Counted from the first letter of the stretch, positions 31,833 to 43,760 are shown. The stretch: 64,000 bases of DNA from Adiantum capillus-veneris (GCA_014529385.2 CM043959.1:4457045-4521044); one strand, 5' to 3'. A program made the numbers and translations. The notes: generated by a model not told the origin, from the sequence alone.

Positions 31833-34168
31833 TGTGAGGTCCCCACCCCACCGTATCAAACAGCGAATCTGATGGTGAACCTGGTGGCCACTAGATCTAT
31901 AGCGGAAGCAAACAAAGTGGTTCAGGGTTCAACTAGCAGACGGTCTCTCATCACAAAGTGAGTCGAGTTCGAGCCTACTAGCAATGAGATCTAGCTCCAC
32001 TTCACAGGGGAAGCGTACTTAACCTATCTAGCAATCCTAAGACCCACCTTCCAAGAGGAGAGAAACCTCGAGTGCCTTTTTCCCCATGTTTCAGAGGCAC
32101 GTACACTTGAGACTTCACTGCTCTAGGGGCAATGAGTATTACTAGTATCGATTTAAACACTATGGGGACAGAGAGTTCCCGACCAATCGGGACCACCCTT
32201 CTCATAGGCATTGGCAACCTGAGCCAAGCCCCCACTTTCCACCCCCACACTCACACTTCCTTGTGTGTCCTAATTACTACCACAATGATTGTTCAACATA
32301 AACATTCCTTGATTAAATTCCGAATCACAATGTTCATTAAGACAGCCCTTCAATCAGTATTGCAAAGCGGCACCAAGATAGTATTCTAGTAAAAATTCTA
32401 CTTAAACTTATTCATTAAAATTCCAATGTTCTGGAGGTATAACATCTCCCCTGCAGTGAGAGTTTACTCCTCCCGTTGTCGCCTAGCTGCCCATACAACT
32501 AGGTATGTCCACCGCATAGAAAGCACGACATGGACACTCCCATCGCATAGAAAGCAAGACATGGGTTCCCACCGCATAGAAAGCAAGTCGTGGGTATCCA
32601 ACGCATAGAAAGCAAGTCGTGGATTCAAGAGCCCTTAACGAGGAACTCTGCCCCCTGTGATCAGTAGGGGGATCGGGACTAATTCAACATTGAAAATAGA
32701 ATGAACATGTCGAGCTAAATTTTCCCTAGCAGACATTCTTTCCTATTGCAAACAGTATATCCATCAATCATTTCTCTCCTACCTTAGACTTAAATGTACA
32801 ACGAATTCAAATGCCGAGATTTCTGTCGGATTTCTCCAACATGTTTCAAGATATGTTCTTTCATAGCTAAACGTGTGTAATGTTAATTAAACAACTGAAT
32901 AAAAATGTGACCTACCTCTTCCATTTGTTCGTCAATGGCTCGTGAGATGGCCGGTGCTTGTTCGTCCATAGGAGCTTTTCCCTTTCCATTCACATTGCTC
33001 GCTCCCGCCTCGCGGTCGTGGGCACCACCGAAGCGAGTTCTCTTAACCGGGGCCATTTTATACTCACTACTTAAACTTGAAGAAAAGAACTAAAGTCCAA
33101 GAGCATCATAACAATCCAAATGGCAGGTTAGAATCATTGATCAATCCTCCTTATGCAAGAGGGTTAGATTTTTCCTTCGAGACTTAGTAATTTTTATGTG
33201 TAATACTTTACTTGTCCTATGGGAATCGGCTCTAAAGTTAATTACTTGGCTCAGATGATTAAGAATTTCAGAATTTTACTAATTAATTTACAAGAGAGAT
33301 GAATTAAGCAAGTTCGATCACTTTCCTAGTGCAATAAGAAAGATGTAGAGTTACCGCATGCATAGGTGTTAGGAAATTTCTTCTTAGTCGCCTAATAAAG
33401 GATTAATTTTACCTTAATCACATCTTAATGTGTGAGGAAATTGAATCTAATTTAATTACAATACTATTGAGTGGTAAAAGAATGAATTTCATCAAATCTA
33501 CATTATTACCGGCTGGCAATTAATTAACTATGTTGCCTAGAGAGAATCTCTCCTAATCATGTATTAATCATTGATTAAGAGTGATGAATGGCTGCATAAA
33601 TTAGCTAGTTGGATGATGATGATGTAATGGAGTATAGCTATTTAGAGAGCAGCTATTGGGAATTATAGCTAGGATTAAGCATAGTAGACGAGGAATTAGG
33701 AGAATAATGAAGAGAATTAAGAAGAGCAGGAATTAAACCATGATTATCGTGATTAGGGACTGAGAATCCTCTTGATTTTCTGATCCAAATGAATCCTCAA
33801 GTGTCCAGTTGGTTAGTTTAACTGGCTCTCACACCCACTCTCTAGCATGGAAACTCTCCTACAACTCCTACAAGGCAAGAGGGCGCCCCCTAGCTGCTAC
33901 AGTTGGCTCAGAGTGGCCCGGAACCTGCTCCCACACAGCCTCGAGCCCCGGTGCCTCCCCGGACAATTTTTGGAAAATTTGGTTTTAGGCTAAAACGAGT
34001 TATACAAGTCGAAATTGGATGCCAAAAATTGCTATACTAAGCTCTAACTAAGGCATACTGATCCAAGTACCTGCCATATTTAGCAGCCCCCAAGGTCCGA
34101 AAATGCATTTTCTTTCAAATTTGGGGTACGGGTGCAGTTTTTCGAGAACTAGACGGGTCGGGTGACCA
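31833..34168 (-). repeat. C2: 5' LTR
   Basis: About 2.3 kb, similar in length to the B LTR (2.45 kb) and sharing short blocks with it (ccactttcca, then cacac, then cctaactact-type text). It contains a minisatellite at 32513-32630. The outer edge is inferred, not proven. No coding sequence is supported; ORFs at 32132-32608 are incidental. Confidence 0.6.
32513..32630. repeat. Minisatellite, four units of 29-31 bp
   Basis: Units start at 32513, 32544, 32573 and 32602, each beginning cgcatagaaagca, followed by (c/a)gacatgg or agtcgtgg. Confidence 0.9.
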
Positions 34169-35011
34169 AAAACTTACTATTTTTGGAATTTTTTTACACA
34201 AATTATTTTAATTCACATTTCAAAGCTTTAAAACATTCTAAACATCATGGTACTGATAGAATTCAAAAAACTGCTAAAAATAGTAACTTTTTCCATTATG
34301 TTCATTCATGGTACAATGGTGCTCTCTTTGGGTCGGGTCAGAGACCTTACAACAACTTGGAAAATTGCCAAAAAACGCAAAGAAGTCCTTGCAAGCCAAT
34401 TTCTGAGTTATGACCCACATTGTTTGATCCAAATCACCTCATATCACATACACAAGGTCTACGTCATGCCTAGAACCAAGTTGCACCAAAAAATGTTCAT
34501 TTTGATGAAAAGTTAATAATCGCGATTATTTACTTTTTGGCCAATATGGGGGGAAATTGCAACTTTGTCATCATGGGACCAAAGTACATGATGTCCTAAG
34601 TCCACTAACCAAGTTTGAACAAATTTGGAGCTCAAAATCTCAAAATTCCTTTACATCTACTATTTCAGAGACCTAAAATCTAAATCTGGCATCATTTTCA
34701 TGTTGTGCACTCAAATGAGCCCATATTTCACTCAAAGTATCTATTTGGTATATACTTCAAGCCTATAATGCCCTATTTGCAAAAAGTTGACAAAATCACT
34801 CAACTGTAAATAATCGTGATTATTTTCTTTTGTTGCATTTTTTTTTTTGGACTTCATAATTTTGATCTTTACATGTTTTTATGCATCTATGCATGTTCAA
34901 AAATTAATTTGAAGCAAATTGGACTCAATTTGTCAGCAATTCACACTGAAGGACATTTCAGAGCAGAATCTGTAAAATTTGCTAACTATGACACTCTATT
35001 CACTTAAACAG
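34169..35011 (+). repeat. N: LTR/leader with two palindrome units
   Basis: Resumes the same style of sequence as 17641-19137. Palindromes lie at 34512-34533 (gttaataatc, GC, gattatttac) and 34806-34827 (gtaaataatc, GT, gattattttc), 294 bp apart. The text before the first (caaaaaatgttcatttt) matches that before the palindrome at 17850. A splice-acceptor-like ttaaacag ends at 35011, 5 bp before the ATG of the following ORF. Confidence 0.6.
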
Positions 35012-35016
35012 GAGCC

Positions 35017-35865
35017 ATGCAAGCTGCAGAGAAGGCCAAGAAGAGGGTCTTGCAAAAGGAAAAGCTACAAGAGCTACCACCATACCAACTGGACCCCAAT
35101 TCAGTAAAGACGGCCAAAGCTACCTACCTATCAAAAGAACAGCTTGAAGAGAATAACACAACAGTTTTCACATGTAGATTCAAAAGTGAAGAAGGACATT
35201 AGGTAGAAATGCAACTTCTACCAAAAGAAGTATATGATATCACAGCAAAGCCCGAGACAAAATAAGCTAACAGAAGACTTGGGCTCAGAGAGTTCTACGA
35301 ACAAGAGCCATGTGGAGTGGATTTCCAGAAAGCTTATAAGCTCCTATCCACAATCAAAAAAGATGGAACAGCCCAGATCTTTGACCAACAAGGAAACAAA
35401 GTCGAAGTGGTAATTACAAAAGAGATATTAGCTAAAGCTCTCAAACTACCAACAGAAGGAATGACCATGAGGGCAAGAGATAGAAAGATGGCAAGAACCT
35501 TCACCAAGGAAACCGCTGCTGTGACATTTGCCGATCTCATCTAGAAACAGGTGGAAAAACTTGCAAGATTACATCATCAACACTTCCACTTCCTCGCAAA
35601 GAGACCGCCAAGGTACACGACACCCAATCATGCGGTTGCGACCACTTTTACACAAGTTCTAAAGTCGACAACCAGGCAACCCATCGACCATGCGCAGTAC
35701 GTGTTGTCCAGATTGAAGGGGACAAAGAAAGAGGGTAAGATAACATATCTGGGAGCACCTGAAGTTCTCACAAGAATTGCCTACCATGCTATCGGCATGG
35801 CAGACAACTTGCCGCCTGTCTCAGATCAGAACACATGGATCGTGTCCACACAACCATTCCCTTGA
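35017..35865 (+). pseudogene. N: N-terminal part of a long non-pol ORF
   Basis: One frame runs from ATG 35017 to 35865 with internal stops near 35200, 35262 and 35542. It is Lys-rich at first (A-E-K-A-K-K-R-V). A folded-looking segment follows: F-D-Q-Q-G-N-K-V-E-V-V-I-T-K, E-I-L-A-K-A-L-K-L-P, then T-P-N-H-A-V-A-T-T-F and A-P-E-V-L-T-R-I-A-Y-H-A. I do not recognise it firmly. The order resembles plant retrotransposon ORF1 or gag-like products, but no zinc knuckle is present. Confidence 0.5.
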
Positions 35866-37504
35866 GCCACACGATCTACCAAGAGAACTTACAAATCCGA
35901 TGAAGTATCTGTTGAGAGCTCGCTAGAATGGCATAGTAGTGAAAGCTCTGACAATGAGGAAAGAAGAGCACATATCGAGGAGAGTTGCATCACATCAAGA
36001 GGAGCCACAACAGAAGCAGGCAAGGTTTGAGAGAGAAAAGCACTCCTATGAACGCAGCCACCAAGCTCAAGGCAAGGACCCTGCAAAGTGGGTACCCATT
36101 GAAGTGAAAGGACCAAGAACAAAGCACCATGCTAGGAAAGAGGCCGAAGACCCCACAGAGTTATTGGAAAGAATGTATCAGGAGGCAAAAGCATTGAAGC
36201 TGAAAGAAGCCCTAGAAGCAGAACGAAAAGCTAAAGAGGCGGTGGAGCAGCAAAAACAAGCAGAAGAAGCAACCGCACAAGGAGAAGCCCAACATGAACA
36301 AGGTGACATGTCTCCCCAACCTCTTTGCCTGCTACAGAATAGCATGATCACCCCATGCCAAGCCCACCACCATCACCAACAAATAGTACCACAGAAATTG
36401 AGCCCACAAAAGAAACAGAGCCTGGATAGAAAGAAGACACTACTCAGGACCAAGCCATAGAACACGAACTAGAGCCAAAAAGGGCAGCAAGTCCTGCACT
36501 AGAGGAGTCCACAAGATTTGAATAAACAAAGGAATAGCAAACAGAGGAAACCCCTTCTACCTCCACAAAACACGAAACGGCCGAAGTATCCATGAAGCCT
36601 CACGATGAAAAAGTAGAAGAAGGCCAACCACAGCCTCAAGGGCAAGAACAACCAACCGCCACAACCCCGCAGAGAGAGTCACAAGAGACTACCAAAACAT
36701 CTAGGTAGCTCACAAGAAATGAGGATTGGCAATCCAATGATGAGGTAATCTGCAAGTCAATGAATATGCAAGGAAAATGCAGGATATGACGGAAAGACTT
36801 CCAACCGCAGCACAAAGGCTAAAGAACTGGAGGTGGTGATTGGCGATCTCCAAGGAGAGCTAGAAGACAGATTAAATGTCATCACCAATCTACAAAAACA
36901 AGTGCAGAATTGAAATCTGAAGCTGAACAACACCACCTAGCACGAAACAAACAACAAAAGGAGATGGAGGAGTTAGGTGAACTTCTCATGAAGTTGACAG
37001 ATGCCTGCAAAGCCAAAGACAAATAGCTGATAGAGGTTACTAACGAACTTCTAACTACTACTCTGTCAATTGAGAAGATTCAAGTGCAGATAGATGTCGT
37101 GAATGTCTCCTTGCAATATTAAGAGCAGAGGATAAATGATCAGGCAACTTTTTTGCGACAAATACGAGAAAATCCCACAGCAGCCTCGCATATGAAATAT
37201 ACAAAGCACTGGAGAAAAAGAACAAAGACCTCGAGTAGAGATAAAGCTGGAGCAATCTCAACGTAGAGACGTGGCATTAATGTGGGTGCAACGAGAAGAA
37301 GAGCTGCTCAAAGAAATACCCGAGCTCAAAAGAGTCAACCAGCTGCTGAGAGATAGACGATAGGAGACACGGGAGGAAGTAGGAACTTCATAACAGCCAC
37401 ATATAGATATTTCCTCAGTCTCTTTCGCTGGGATGGAAACACGGCCAACAGAAGGGCTAGGTGGCAAAGAGGATTTTTGAGTATCATTAACCGAAGCAGA
37501 TGAA
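35866..37504 (+). pseudogene. N: coiled-coil middle region
   Basis: Continuation in shifted frames. The 173-codon stretch 35939-36460 is rich in E, K, A and Q (E-A-E-R-K-A-K-E-A-V-E-Q-Q-K-Q), predicted by eye to be helical. Further right, to 37504, only scraps of K/E/Q-rich frame remain. Minus-strand ORFs here are complements of the same composition. Confidence 0.4.
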
Positions 37505-38501
37505 GTGCCAATGGTCCAGCTGTCAAAATATGAGGAAGATGCACTCAAAGAAAAGGTTACACAAGAGACGGATGAGCAGCTGAAAGCAGCAATGGATTGG
37601 GAGTTGAGAGTTCTTCACTCTATCAATGTTACTCAACTCACTCCCAATCATATCAATGCACAATGGCATAGGCAATCCCTGTCATATCCCTTGATAAAGG
37701 TGAAATTGCTCCAGGTCAAAGAAAGACTTTATAAAGACATGCAAGTAGAAGGCGCAGATCAAGACCACCCTAAGTGGAGAAAGAGTTGCCTGAACAAAAA
37801 TCCAAGATACCTGATTCTATTCACAAGAGCACCTGCCACTTCAAAAGGATCCAACTTTTTGTCATGTACCAAGAGTAAGGACATGGCAAGCACATGAGGC
37901 AATAACAAAGAAGCGACCAACATGGTTGAATTACCCAAGATTTCCAGCTCCTGAAAAGGGATCGTCAACAGAAGAATACATGGTGAAAACCCTAACAGGC
38001 GCCATGTCATTCTTCAAAACTCTACCTCATCTATCATGTGTGATGCTTTATAAAATTTGCCGAATGTTGCTCACCTGCATTGAAGTATTTCATGAGCCAG
38101 AGCAAGCACAAGCCCTATGGATGTCATTCCTCGAGGGCAATAAAGGTTAATGCTATGATCATAGTGGTCAACCTTCCGAAGAACTACTCTATGGCTTCTA
38201 CGCTCAATGCATGTTCTTACCTTCTCATAATATGTTGGCGTTTGAGGAAGCATTCTACACAAGGTTCTTCACTTGGCGAATGAAGATTTTTGGGCCAGTG
38301 ATCAGCAACCTGACATTAAGATTTGTAGGCTACTCCATAGTTGAGCTTAAAAACAGAGTCACTATGCAGTTTTTGCAGGTGCCAGACAAAGAGCGAAAGA
38401 TCAGATACGAAAAGGCCTACATGCACTTAAAGACTGCCTCGCCAACCGTCAACCTGAAGACTATTTCAACCCATAAAGCTATGTCAAGGGACGACAAGGC
38501 G
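37505..38501 (+). pseudogene. N: C-terminal region
   Basis: Four overlapping open stretches (37505-37897, 37926-38150, 38080-38283, 38211-38519) form one decayed C-terminal domain. Visible pieces include Y-E-E-D-A-L-K-E-K-V, W-E-L-R-V-L-H-S-I, F-E-E-A-F-Y-T-R-F-F and V-E-L-K-N-R-V-T-M-Q-F. No protease, RT, RNase H or integrase motif appears between 35.0 and 38.5 kb. I do not recognise the family. Confidence 0.45.
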
Positions 38502-38513
38502 ACGAGGGGGGAA
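38502..38513 (+). promoter_or_regulatory. N: polypurine tract
   Basis: acgaggggggaa directly before TGTTAGC, the expected pattern at a 3' LTR start. Confidence 0.7.
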
Positions 38514-39690
38514 TGTTAGCAGCAAGCTAACTCGGATACCATTTTCATTGTAAAAACACTTATTATTTTGATAAATTGAGAATATTGTAACTCCTATTTT
38601 TGAGATAAACTTTGTAATTAATGAGCCAGGGCTACAATCTTCTACGTTATATCAACCTGTCATTACCCATCTTTAGTTAGAGCTCCCAGATTATTAGTTT
38701 TGACCACCAAAACCTTGGCTAAGGAATAAAAGCCAATTTTTGTAACTTATTTTTAAGTTTTGGATCATGAAATACACAGCGTGAGCTAACGACGCTCACT
38801 TCTCTCCTTCTTGCGCTTCCTACTCCCTCCCCGGTTGTCACATTGCAGTTGTGTTTATTGCATTACAACCGCAGGTAAGAGCTCTACACATTGACGTAAG
38901 CATTTCACAACATTTCTTAGCTTTTGGCATCGCCGACCCATAGCCTAATTTCATTATAAGTAGGAACTTAAGCTTCAAAATCAAAAACTAAGCATAGGTG
39001 GCATATTGGGGCATCATTGCTAAGCATTTAGGTGCATTCTAGGTCTAAAACGACTAGGTCAAAATCCCACTGCTGTTAATAATCGTGATTTTTACACTTG
39101 ACCTAAAGTGGGATTTGAGACCATAATCATGTGTGCTTAGTCTTATAACCTTGTCCTAGAAGTTTTGTTACATTTGGATGTCATTTGATGTTGTAACGGA
39201 TGTGATTTGTTTGCCGATGAGCGATTGGCTTTTGGTGATTTCAATCACTTGAGTTTAGCCTGAGTTAGATGCAAGTTGTTTGTTGTTTCCCGAGAGATTG
39301 ACAACCTCTTGTAGTCTCTATGCACTAGTCGAGTCAGCTTCGTCCCATGGATTGACAATTTAATCGAGACACCCGTCCCACACTCTCCCTTGAAGGTAGG
39401 GAGTTGGACTTGCTTTAGTAGTAAATTTTTCTCTTGAGTAACAATGTAAAGGCTATTTACACAAGTATTACCCTAGGATTGAATTAGTGAAATTTAGTAC
39501 TACTAAATGGAAATCTCTCTTACTTATGCTTTTAACTTATCTCATACTTAAAAAATTTGCACACTGGATGAAGAAAATTGCCAAACCATAAACAAAACTT
39601 CTTATAGCATACCCATGAGAACCATAGTATGTACAAGAGCTAATATAAGCCATGAAGATCCTACTATTTACAAAGATGACGACAGTCCTA
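38514..39690 (+). repeat. N: 3' LTR
   Basis: Starts TGTTAGC, agcaa, GCTAAC. A TATA-like aataaaag lies near 38727 and a near-consensus splice donor GCAG|GTAAGA at 38871-38880. A decayed palindrome (gttaataatcgtgat, ttttac) follows at 39075-39095. It differs from the D 3' LTR start at 28077, so D and N are not the same family by their U3. The right edge is not visible. Confidence 0.6.
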
Positions 39691-39699
39691 TACTAAAAT

Positions 39700-40130
39700 C
39701 TTGTGGACTTTGGGTGGATTAGATATAGGATCAAAATATGCAACATCTTTTGGTCCACTAAAACTAGGGCTTACACCTATGGGCTTAATTCTACCTAGGT
39801 AGATTACTTTAGACACTTGATCCAACACCCACTAATTCTGTGATTCTTGGACACTATCTAATACAAGGGTTTCCTCTGGATTCTCTGTCCCAATGAAAAA
39901 GTATACTTCAATCACTTAAATATCTTCAGCCCATTTGAGTCTCTTCATATTTAGTGCTAAACCTTCTAACTTTCCCGCATCAATGAAGAAAATTCCACCA
40001 AATCTTGACCACTTGATCCTGCAAATGAGAGGAGAAAATCTCCTATCTAGCCATTTCATCATGCTTTTTTGCTTTGAAGAGCATCGAGATAGGCAAGCCC
40101 TCATGAACCTTATGTTGAAATCCATGGATT
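39700..40130 (-). pseudogene. C3: extra ORF remnant
   Basis: Third copy of the extra ORF of C1 and C2. The open part (40125-39916) has F-G-G-I-F-F-I-D-A-G-K-L-E-G-L and R-L-K-W-A-E-D-I; after a stop at 39916 homology continues with V-I-E-V-Y-F-F and W-V-L-D-Q-V near 39890-39815. Gag and pol are absent. Confidence 0.6.
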
Positions 40131-40289
40131 TACGTTAGGCCTGATGAAAATCTTCTTGCAAAAATGGGCATAATTCTCTCTCTTTATTTCTCTCCCTTTT
40201 TTTCAATTAAATACCTCTTTAATTGAATTTGTCAAAGATCACTTATTTCAACCTAACACCTTGAACTTTTACAAGGTTCAGGATCTCAA

Positions 40290-41700
40290 TTAGCACACGA
40301 TGTGATACCAAGTGAGAGGTCCCCAACTTTCCGACACCAACGTCGAGATGGGGTCCTTGACAGGTCTCTTCTAGGTCTAATAAAAATTAGAGTCTCTTAA
40401 AAAGAAAAATCCAAGGAATAGACCTTTACCATTGACAATGGCTTGGGTCTATAGCCCTAGAAGAAGACCTAGTCCTGTCTCACAGCAGAAACGGGACAAC
40501 ATCCTAAAAGTCCAAAACTCTTTTGACCCTATAACTTCCACAAATTGGGCTAAGGTATCCTCAACCAACGCTTTTTTCCCTCTAACAGAAGCAAGGGCAC
40601 ATCCGCTGGTAGACTCCTCTTCTAAATGAATAAGTTTTCTAAACATTTTTAGTGCATGAGAATGGATAGTTACGTGACTAATCAAGTCCACCCGTTCATG
40701 ATTGACAACCTTAGTCAATCCCCACTTACTACCACGCACCCACGCATGATTCTTTTGTTTTTTTCTAATAATATCACATTGTCTTAGAATTTAAAATAAT
40801 GGTTTCTTTTAACTTTACATCACAGTGATTCCTTCAATCAAGTATTAAAGACAACATTGAAAAGCATTCCTTTAGCAAACAGACATCTTTAAACTTAAGA
40901 TAGGATACTGTCAACAATCAAAAACATTGACCGTAATAACCATGACAAGTATTTTTCTTGTCTCAAGACCACCTAAGGGTGAAAAACAATACCCATTCCT
41001 TATTCATAATCTAGGGTAGAAACCCATCACCCAAAGTTTAGGGCGCCCATACGCCAAACCAGTTATTGTCCATACAATCGGGCGGCTCCCCTAGGATAAA
41101 AATTGTATCCTAACTTATGTAGAAATATTTAAGACATGACATGGAGTAGAAACTCATCTTTCATGGGGGGTATCGACTTATCCATGAACTGAAAAGCCAT
41201 CATTATTCATCAAGTTATACCAAGGGTTCGGAGGTGTCTTGAGACAAGTTGTCTAAGAATGATCAATCATATCTTTCCTAACTCAACCAGACTTAGCCCA
41301 AACAATTATTTTCTAATTTATAAACAAATGCATGTCGATTTTGGTTTTTTGGAAGATGTCTTATGTTTTCATCCAGTGTTACGACCACCGTTGCCTGCAT
41401 CCGCTTGAAATGGCATCACGCACCACCAACACCGTCATGCAATGCGCACGAGGGCAAGGGAGAAAGAGCACCATAGCTCACACCCTCTCTCCTCTTGGTT
41501 GAAAGTGAATAGCACCATCTTTGGTATGTATATTGTGCTCCCCATGCCTTGATCTCCCCATATGGGTGAATGTGAGCACCATGTGGTGGCTCCAAGGGAG
41601 CCCCCTCCTAGCACTTCAAAAAAATTCCTCCGTGCTCATTGTACAAAAAAATTATTGCCCCTCCTTTGACCTCTTTCCCCTGTGATCCAATGATCAAGCA
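40290..41700 (-). repeat. C3: primer site and 5' LTR
   Basis: LTR edge TGAGAGGTCCCCAAC at 40313; directly left, the minus strand gives CTTGGTATCAC, a degraded iMet-type primer site. The interior shares layout and short blocks with the C2 LTR (gattccttcaatcaagtatt, and a ccatac...cgcc-type segment). ORF 40449-40739 is incidental. Confidence 0.6.
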
Positions 41701-41712
41701 GTAAAGCTACAG

Positions 41713-42046
41713 TTGAAAGGTCCCCAACCCGCCAACACCTAAGGCAAGATGGGGTCCTTGACAAGTCTCTAGGCCTATTAAATGTCAGAGTCTCTAAGTA
41801 AAAAGGGTCCAAGAAATAAACCTTTACCATTGACAATGGCCAATGCATGGGAGATAGGGAAAGATATCCCTAGCAGATTCGTGGAAAGAAATGTAGAGAG
41901 TCAAAAACATTATAATTTTTCCCCTTCCCTTTCCTTTCTAATCTCAAAGGTGGATCTTTAGAGACTCCATCTAATCAAACATTTGTGCACACCTCGGTCT
42001 TCTTTGCTTGTCCTAGGGAGAATCTTGCCAGATGCCATCTCCATTT
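41713..42046 (-). repeat. Second LTR start of the C3 family
   Basis: Text from 41713 (ttgaaaggtccccaac) to about 41840 matches 40312-40441 in the same orientation, including cctttaccattgacaatggc. It is a second, adjacent LTR of the family. Confidence 0.65.
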
Positions 42047-42214
42047 AGCAATCAATTCAATGAACACATGTGAAAACGATCACTTTTTCAATAGTAGCAT
42101 CGTACTAAACACAAAACCTTGCCCACACTAAGCAATTAATTCAATGAACACATGTGAAAACGATCACTTTTTCAATATTAGCATCGTACTAAACACAAAA
42201 CCTTGCACACACTA
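42047..42214. repeat. 84-bp tandem duplication
   Basis: Copies start at 42047 and 42131 (agcaat(c/t)aattcaatgaa) and are almost identical. Confidence 0.9.
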
Positions 42215-42890
42215 AGCATCATCTAGGCTAAGACAGTCGTGCAAGGCAGACATAGTGTTAGCGATGCGACGAGTTGCAACCAAAAATACAATTCCCCTAG
42301 ATGGCTCATTGCACTCCAGACAGGGGGTTTTGCGAACTGCACCTCCCAGGTGTTGTCAAGCCACAATTTGTGCATGAATTTGGGATATTTATGCCATGTC
42401 TTGAGCTGCGTATATCATTCAAATTTTCTTTCTAAGATAAAAGAGGGTATCTTACAAAAAAATATCATTAAATTGAAGCGTTCGGCCAACCTACTTGCTA
42501 CATTATCTCGAATCTCATGAGATTCTACCCATAGTCTTCATTTGAGAAGGACACCACACTGTTCTCAAAACCCCTCTTCATCAAGGTCAAACCTCAGACA
42601 TACAAGATCCAATCGCATCAACTCCCCTAAACTACTCCACCAGAAAGCACTTGCTGCCCCAGAGGCGACATAAAAGCACAAAAGAAAAGTATTTCTTGAT
42701 TGCATCTTGCTCATCTCCCCCCCCCCCGCCTCCATGCTCATCGCCTACCATGTTCTTAACCACTTGTCTGCCCCGACTTCTCTCCCTTGCATCCTTCGAC
42801 ACATGGCAAGTCACTTTAGTCTCCAACGTCACTTTCCTTTTAAAATAAAGTCATGGAGAACATCTAGAAACCAAAGTGGCCCCAATTAAT
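42215..42890. other. Unassigned
   Basis: No supported gene; a C-run (cccccccccc) near 42717-42727. ORFs of 60-93 codons are unsupported. It may be the body of the LINE that ends to the right. Confidence 0.3.
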
Positions 42891-43505
42891 GAAGGTTTTT
42901 TTAATGGAAGGTCATGTGGGGTGCCCTATCGATGGGTGTAAGGATCTAGGAAAGAGGCATTGGGTCAGATCGATGCTTGGAGTGCAGGGATGGCTAGTGA
43001 GGATCTCACCCAACTCTTCATGGAATGTCAGATAGATCAGAAGCCTGGTAGGAAAAAATTTCAAGTGGGTCTAAATGACATGGCAGATCAGATTCTTCAA
43101 GACTAATCTATGTTTTGATAGCAAGAAGTTGGGAAGCCCTGCTCTGCTCATACGCACTCAAACTATCAGGTACTTCTTCTTTCATCATATATGGCAAGCG
43201 AGGAACCATCGTGTGTTTGAAAATGATCTTGATGTAGCAAGCTTCTCAGAGATTATACAAGAAAGTAAAGTGGTGATATATATGCTAGGATGCAAGCAAG
43301 ACGCCGAAGACTGGTCTAGGGTCACCCATGTGATAAGTAAAGCCTAGAGATATAGTTCACTTACTCTTGTAAGATGATGATGATATGCCTCGACGAGAGG
43401 CATTAGACATTCAGCTTGTAATTGTCAGCACCTCAAGGCTCGGTCTAGTTTTGAGGTTGGTTTGTAATTTTATGTTTTGCTTAATACAATTCACTCACAT
43501 ATTGT
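42891..43505 (+). pseudogene. LINE 3' end, probable
   Basis: Text near 42925-43030 gives C-P-I-D-G-C and L-F-M-E-C, suggestive of the Cys-rich zf-RVT region at the end of plant LINE ORF2. The 90-codon stretch 43075-43347 has I-W-Q-A-R-N-H-R-V-F-E-N, the W-x-x-R-N-x-x-V-F motif of that same C-terminus. The 3' tail (ggtttgtaattttatgttttgcttaatac) has the look of a plant L1 end. No endonuclease or RT core is present, so it is 5'-truncated. Confidence 0.55.
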
Positions 43506-43681
43506 GAGTTTGGGGAAAAAAATATAAAGCCAAATCTCCGTTGATTCTTGTTAAACTAATGAGTCCAAAATTGGAACCACTTGAATGGGCTTTTGTTTTT
43601 TACTCAAAGTGTAAAAAAAAAACCTCCCAAAGAATTTTCAAAAAGAAAAGCTTATCCTACTCGCTTTTGCATTTGGCACAA

Positions 43682-43760
<79 letters not shown>

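Larger units (their letters stand above)
29447..34168 (-). mobile_element. C2: internally deleted gypsy inserted in D/N LTR DNA
   Basis: A minus-strand element read as 5' LTR, primer site, extra ORF, gag, protease and RT start, then straight into the last 55 bp of the 3' LTR. Both copies of the LTR edge begin TGTGAGGTCCCCACCCC on the plus strand (29447 and 31833). The right edge is inferred near 34168 from LTR length and layout relative to B; flanks read ataac on the left and aaaac on the right, a possible mutated 5-bp target duplication. RT, RNase H and integrase are deleted. Confidence 0.7.

Noticed and set aside
34162-34516. Two overlapping plus-strand ORFs
   Set aside because: They lie across the palindrome-bearing leader, overlap in different frames and resemble nothing.
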